DNA of 7,981 nt. Origin: Chthonomonadaceae bacterium (GTDB taxonomy: Bacteria; Armatimonadota; Chthonomonadetes; Chthonomonadales; Chthonomonadaceae). The notes under the pieces are model-generated. The model saw only the letters and a list, made by a program, of their open reading frames with translations. It was not told where the DNA came from and did not search any database. Position numbers and translations under genes: made by a program. Where the stretch lies: NCBI GenBank assembly GCA_025355115.1, contig JANXLO010000316.1, positions 1-7,981 of the forward strand. Reading direction: 5' to 3'. Numbering within the stretch: the stretch's first letter is position 1; each line of letters begins with the position of its first letter. Below are positions 7,195 to 7,981 of the stretch, piece after piece.

Positions 7195-7268
7195 CTTTAC
7201 GCAGACGACGCGCCTTAGTTTCACCTTCCAATCATGCCGCGATACGAAGCAAGTCAGTGTGGCCGATT

Positions 7269-7981
7269 TCAGCGAACGCCAAGGATCAGCTCTATGGTCA
7301 ACTGATCCAGCTTTTCGTAGGAGTAGCCTTTCTTGCCGTACGCTGTGCGGTCTACCGCCATCCCATCAATCTTCGCGGCGTTCTGGGGGGTGTAGGAGGT
7401 CAGCAAGGAGGCGAAGTTACTGGGGTCGGCGGTGTTCGCCCGCAGAATTCCTTGAATCTCAGAGTCGGCGTTCCACTGCTCGCCTTTTTCCTTTAAGATG
7501 AGATAGGTTCGCATGCAGCCCTTCGCGAAGTCCCAGACGCCCGCTTCGTCCTCGGTGCGGTAAGCGTGCGCGTCAAAGTGGCGCATTCCGGCATAGCCGC
7601 TGTCCTCCAGCAGCTTGACGAGGAAGAAGTTGGCTTTGAGATCCTCGGCTCCGAAGCGGAAGTCCTGATCGTAGCGGCCCGGCTTCTGGCCGTTGAGGTC
7701 GATGTGGAACAGCTTGCCCGCGTCTATCGCCTGCGCGACGGCATGGACAAAGTTGAGACCCGCCATCGTGTCGTGCGCGTACTCAGGGTTCAGCCCGAAC
7801 TTCTCCGGGCGGGCCAGCGTGGAGATGAATCCGAGCATCGCGCCGACGGTCGGGCAGTAGATGTCGCCGCGCGGTTCGTTGGGCTTCGGCTCCATGGCGA
7901 ACTTAAAGTTGTAGCCCTGCGCGATGTCGTACTCCGCAAGGAAGTTGAGGCACTCCCGGAACCATTTGGCGGCGTCGCGCG
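7269..7981 (-). CDS. xylA: Xylose isomerase, class I, C-terminal part (5' end outside window)
   Basis: Xylose isomerase (EC 5.3.1.5) interconverts D-xylose and D-xylulose in the cytoplasm, and often D-glucose and D-fructose, using two divalent metal ions. The visible 236 residues correspond to the C-terminal portion of a protein of roughly 385 residues; the frame runs through the window edge, so an internal ATG at 7895 is not the start. The sequence follows the short, Streptomyces/Actinoplanes-like class I enzymes. All catalytic landmarks in this half are present: [10 protein letters not shown] (metal-1 Glu and active-site Lys), [11 protein letters not shown] (Glu and His), FHIDLNGQ (Asp), RYDQDFRFG (two Asp), and [12 protein letters not shown] (Asp). 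Using Streptomyces numbering these are E181, K183, E217, H220, D245, D255, D257 and D287. The C-terminus ends in [13 protein letters not shown], as usual for the family. No xylulokinase or xylose transporter is visible downstream; the next gene is the exported carbohydrate-binding-like protein. Confidence 0.96.
   Translation of the reverse strand, partial: RDAAKWFRECLNFLAEYDIAQGYNFKFAMEPKPNEPRGDIYCPTVGAMLGFISTLARPEKFGLNPEYAHDTMAGLNFVHAVAQAIDAGKLFHIDLNGQKPGRYDQDFRFGAEDLKANFFLVKLLEDSGYAGMRHFDAHAYRTEDEAGVWDFAKGCMRTYLILKEKGEQWNADSEIQGILRANTADPSNFASLLTSYTPQNAAKIDGMAVDRTAYGKKGYSYEKLDQLTIELILGVR

Noticed and set aside
7112..7231. Upstream TTG start that would lengthen the 378-residue protein by 40 residues
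   Set aside because: The extension is basic and precedes an otherwise normal signal peptide, and GGAGGT sits at the proper distance only from the ATG at 7111.
7269..7895. Xylose isomerase starting at the ATG at 7895
   Set aside because: The frame stays open to the window edge and the residues before this Met match the family, so the Met is internal and the gene is cut by the edge.

Overview
The window is GC-rich bacterial DNA that is almost fully coding. It holds five protein genes, two of them cut by the window edges. One gene (1-1275) lies on the + strand. The other four lie on the - strand, so genes 1 and 2 converge. I see no tRNA, rRNA, CRISPR array, transposase or attachment site, and no gene-free stretch longer than 184 bases. 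The paired DUF1501 and Planctomycete-cytochrome (PSCyt1/PSCyt2/PSD1) proteins are typical of Planctomycetota, Verrucomicrobiota, Acidobacteriota and Armatimonadota. I lean towards Acidobacteriota, partly because the hairpin around 5918-5964 looks like a dispersed intergenic repeat I associate with that group. That assignment is an inference.

Layout. Positions 1-1275 (+) carry the 3' part of an unrecognised protein with two copies of a domain that opens with an IVWG[DE] motif. Positions 1327-2769 and 2782-5790 (-) form a tight two-gene unit with a 12-base gap. The upstream gene encodes a large Sec-exported protein with two CxxCH haem-type motifs and a LamG domain inserted in its middle. The downstream gene encodes a Tat-exported DUF1501 protein of the sulfatase/alkaline phosphatase-like group. 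Positions 5791-5974 are an intergenic leader with a 10-bp perfect inverted repeat and a small possible leader ORF. Positions 5975-7111 (-) encode an exported protein made of two tandem jelly-roll domains resembling carbohydrate-binding modules. Positions 7112-7268 are its leader, which contains an 18-base perfect palindrome. Positions 7269-7981 (-) are the C-terminal part of a class I xylose isomerase that continues past the window end.

How they may work together. The PSD1 and DUF1501 proteins are commonly encoded side by side and are probably both exported, perhaps to act together on an extracellular polymer; their chemistry is not established. The carbohydrate-binding-like protein and xylose isomerase lie just upstream on the same strand. 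The area therefore looks like plant-polysaccharide or sugar utilisation, but that link rests only on proximity. I found no clear sign of a wholly new system. The most interesting items are the two internally duplicated proteins and the structured leaders.
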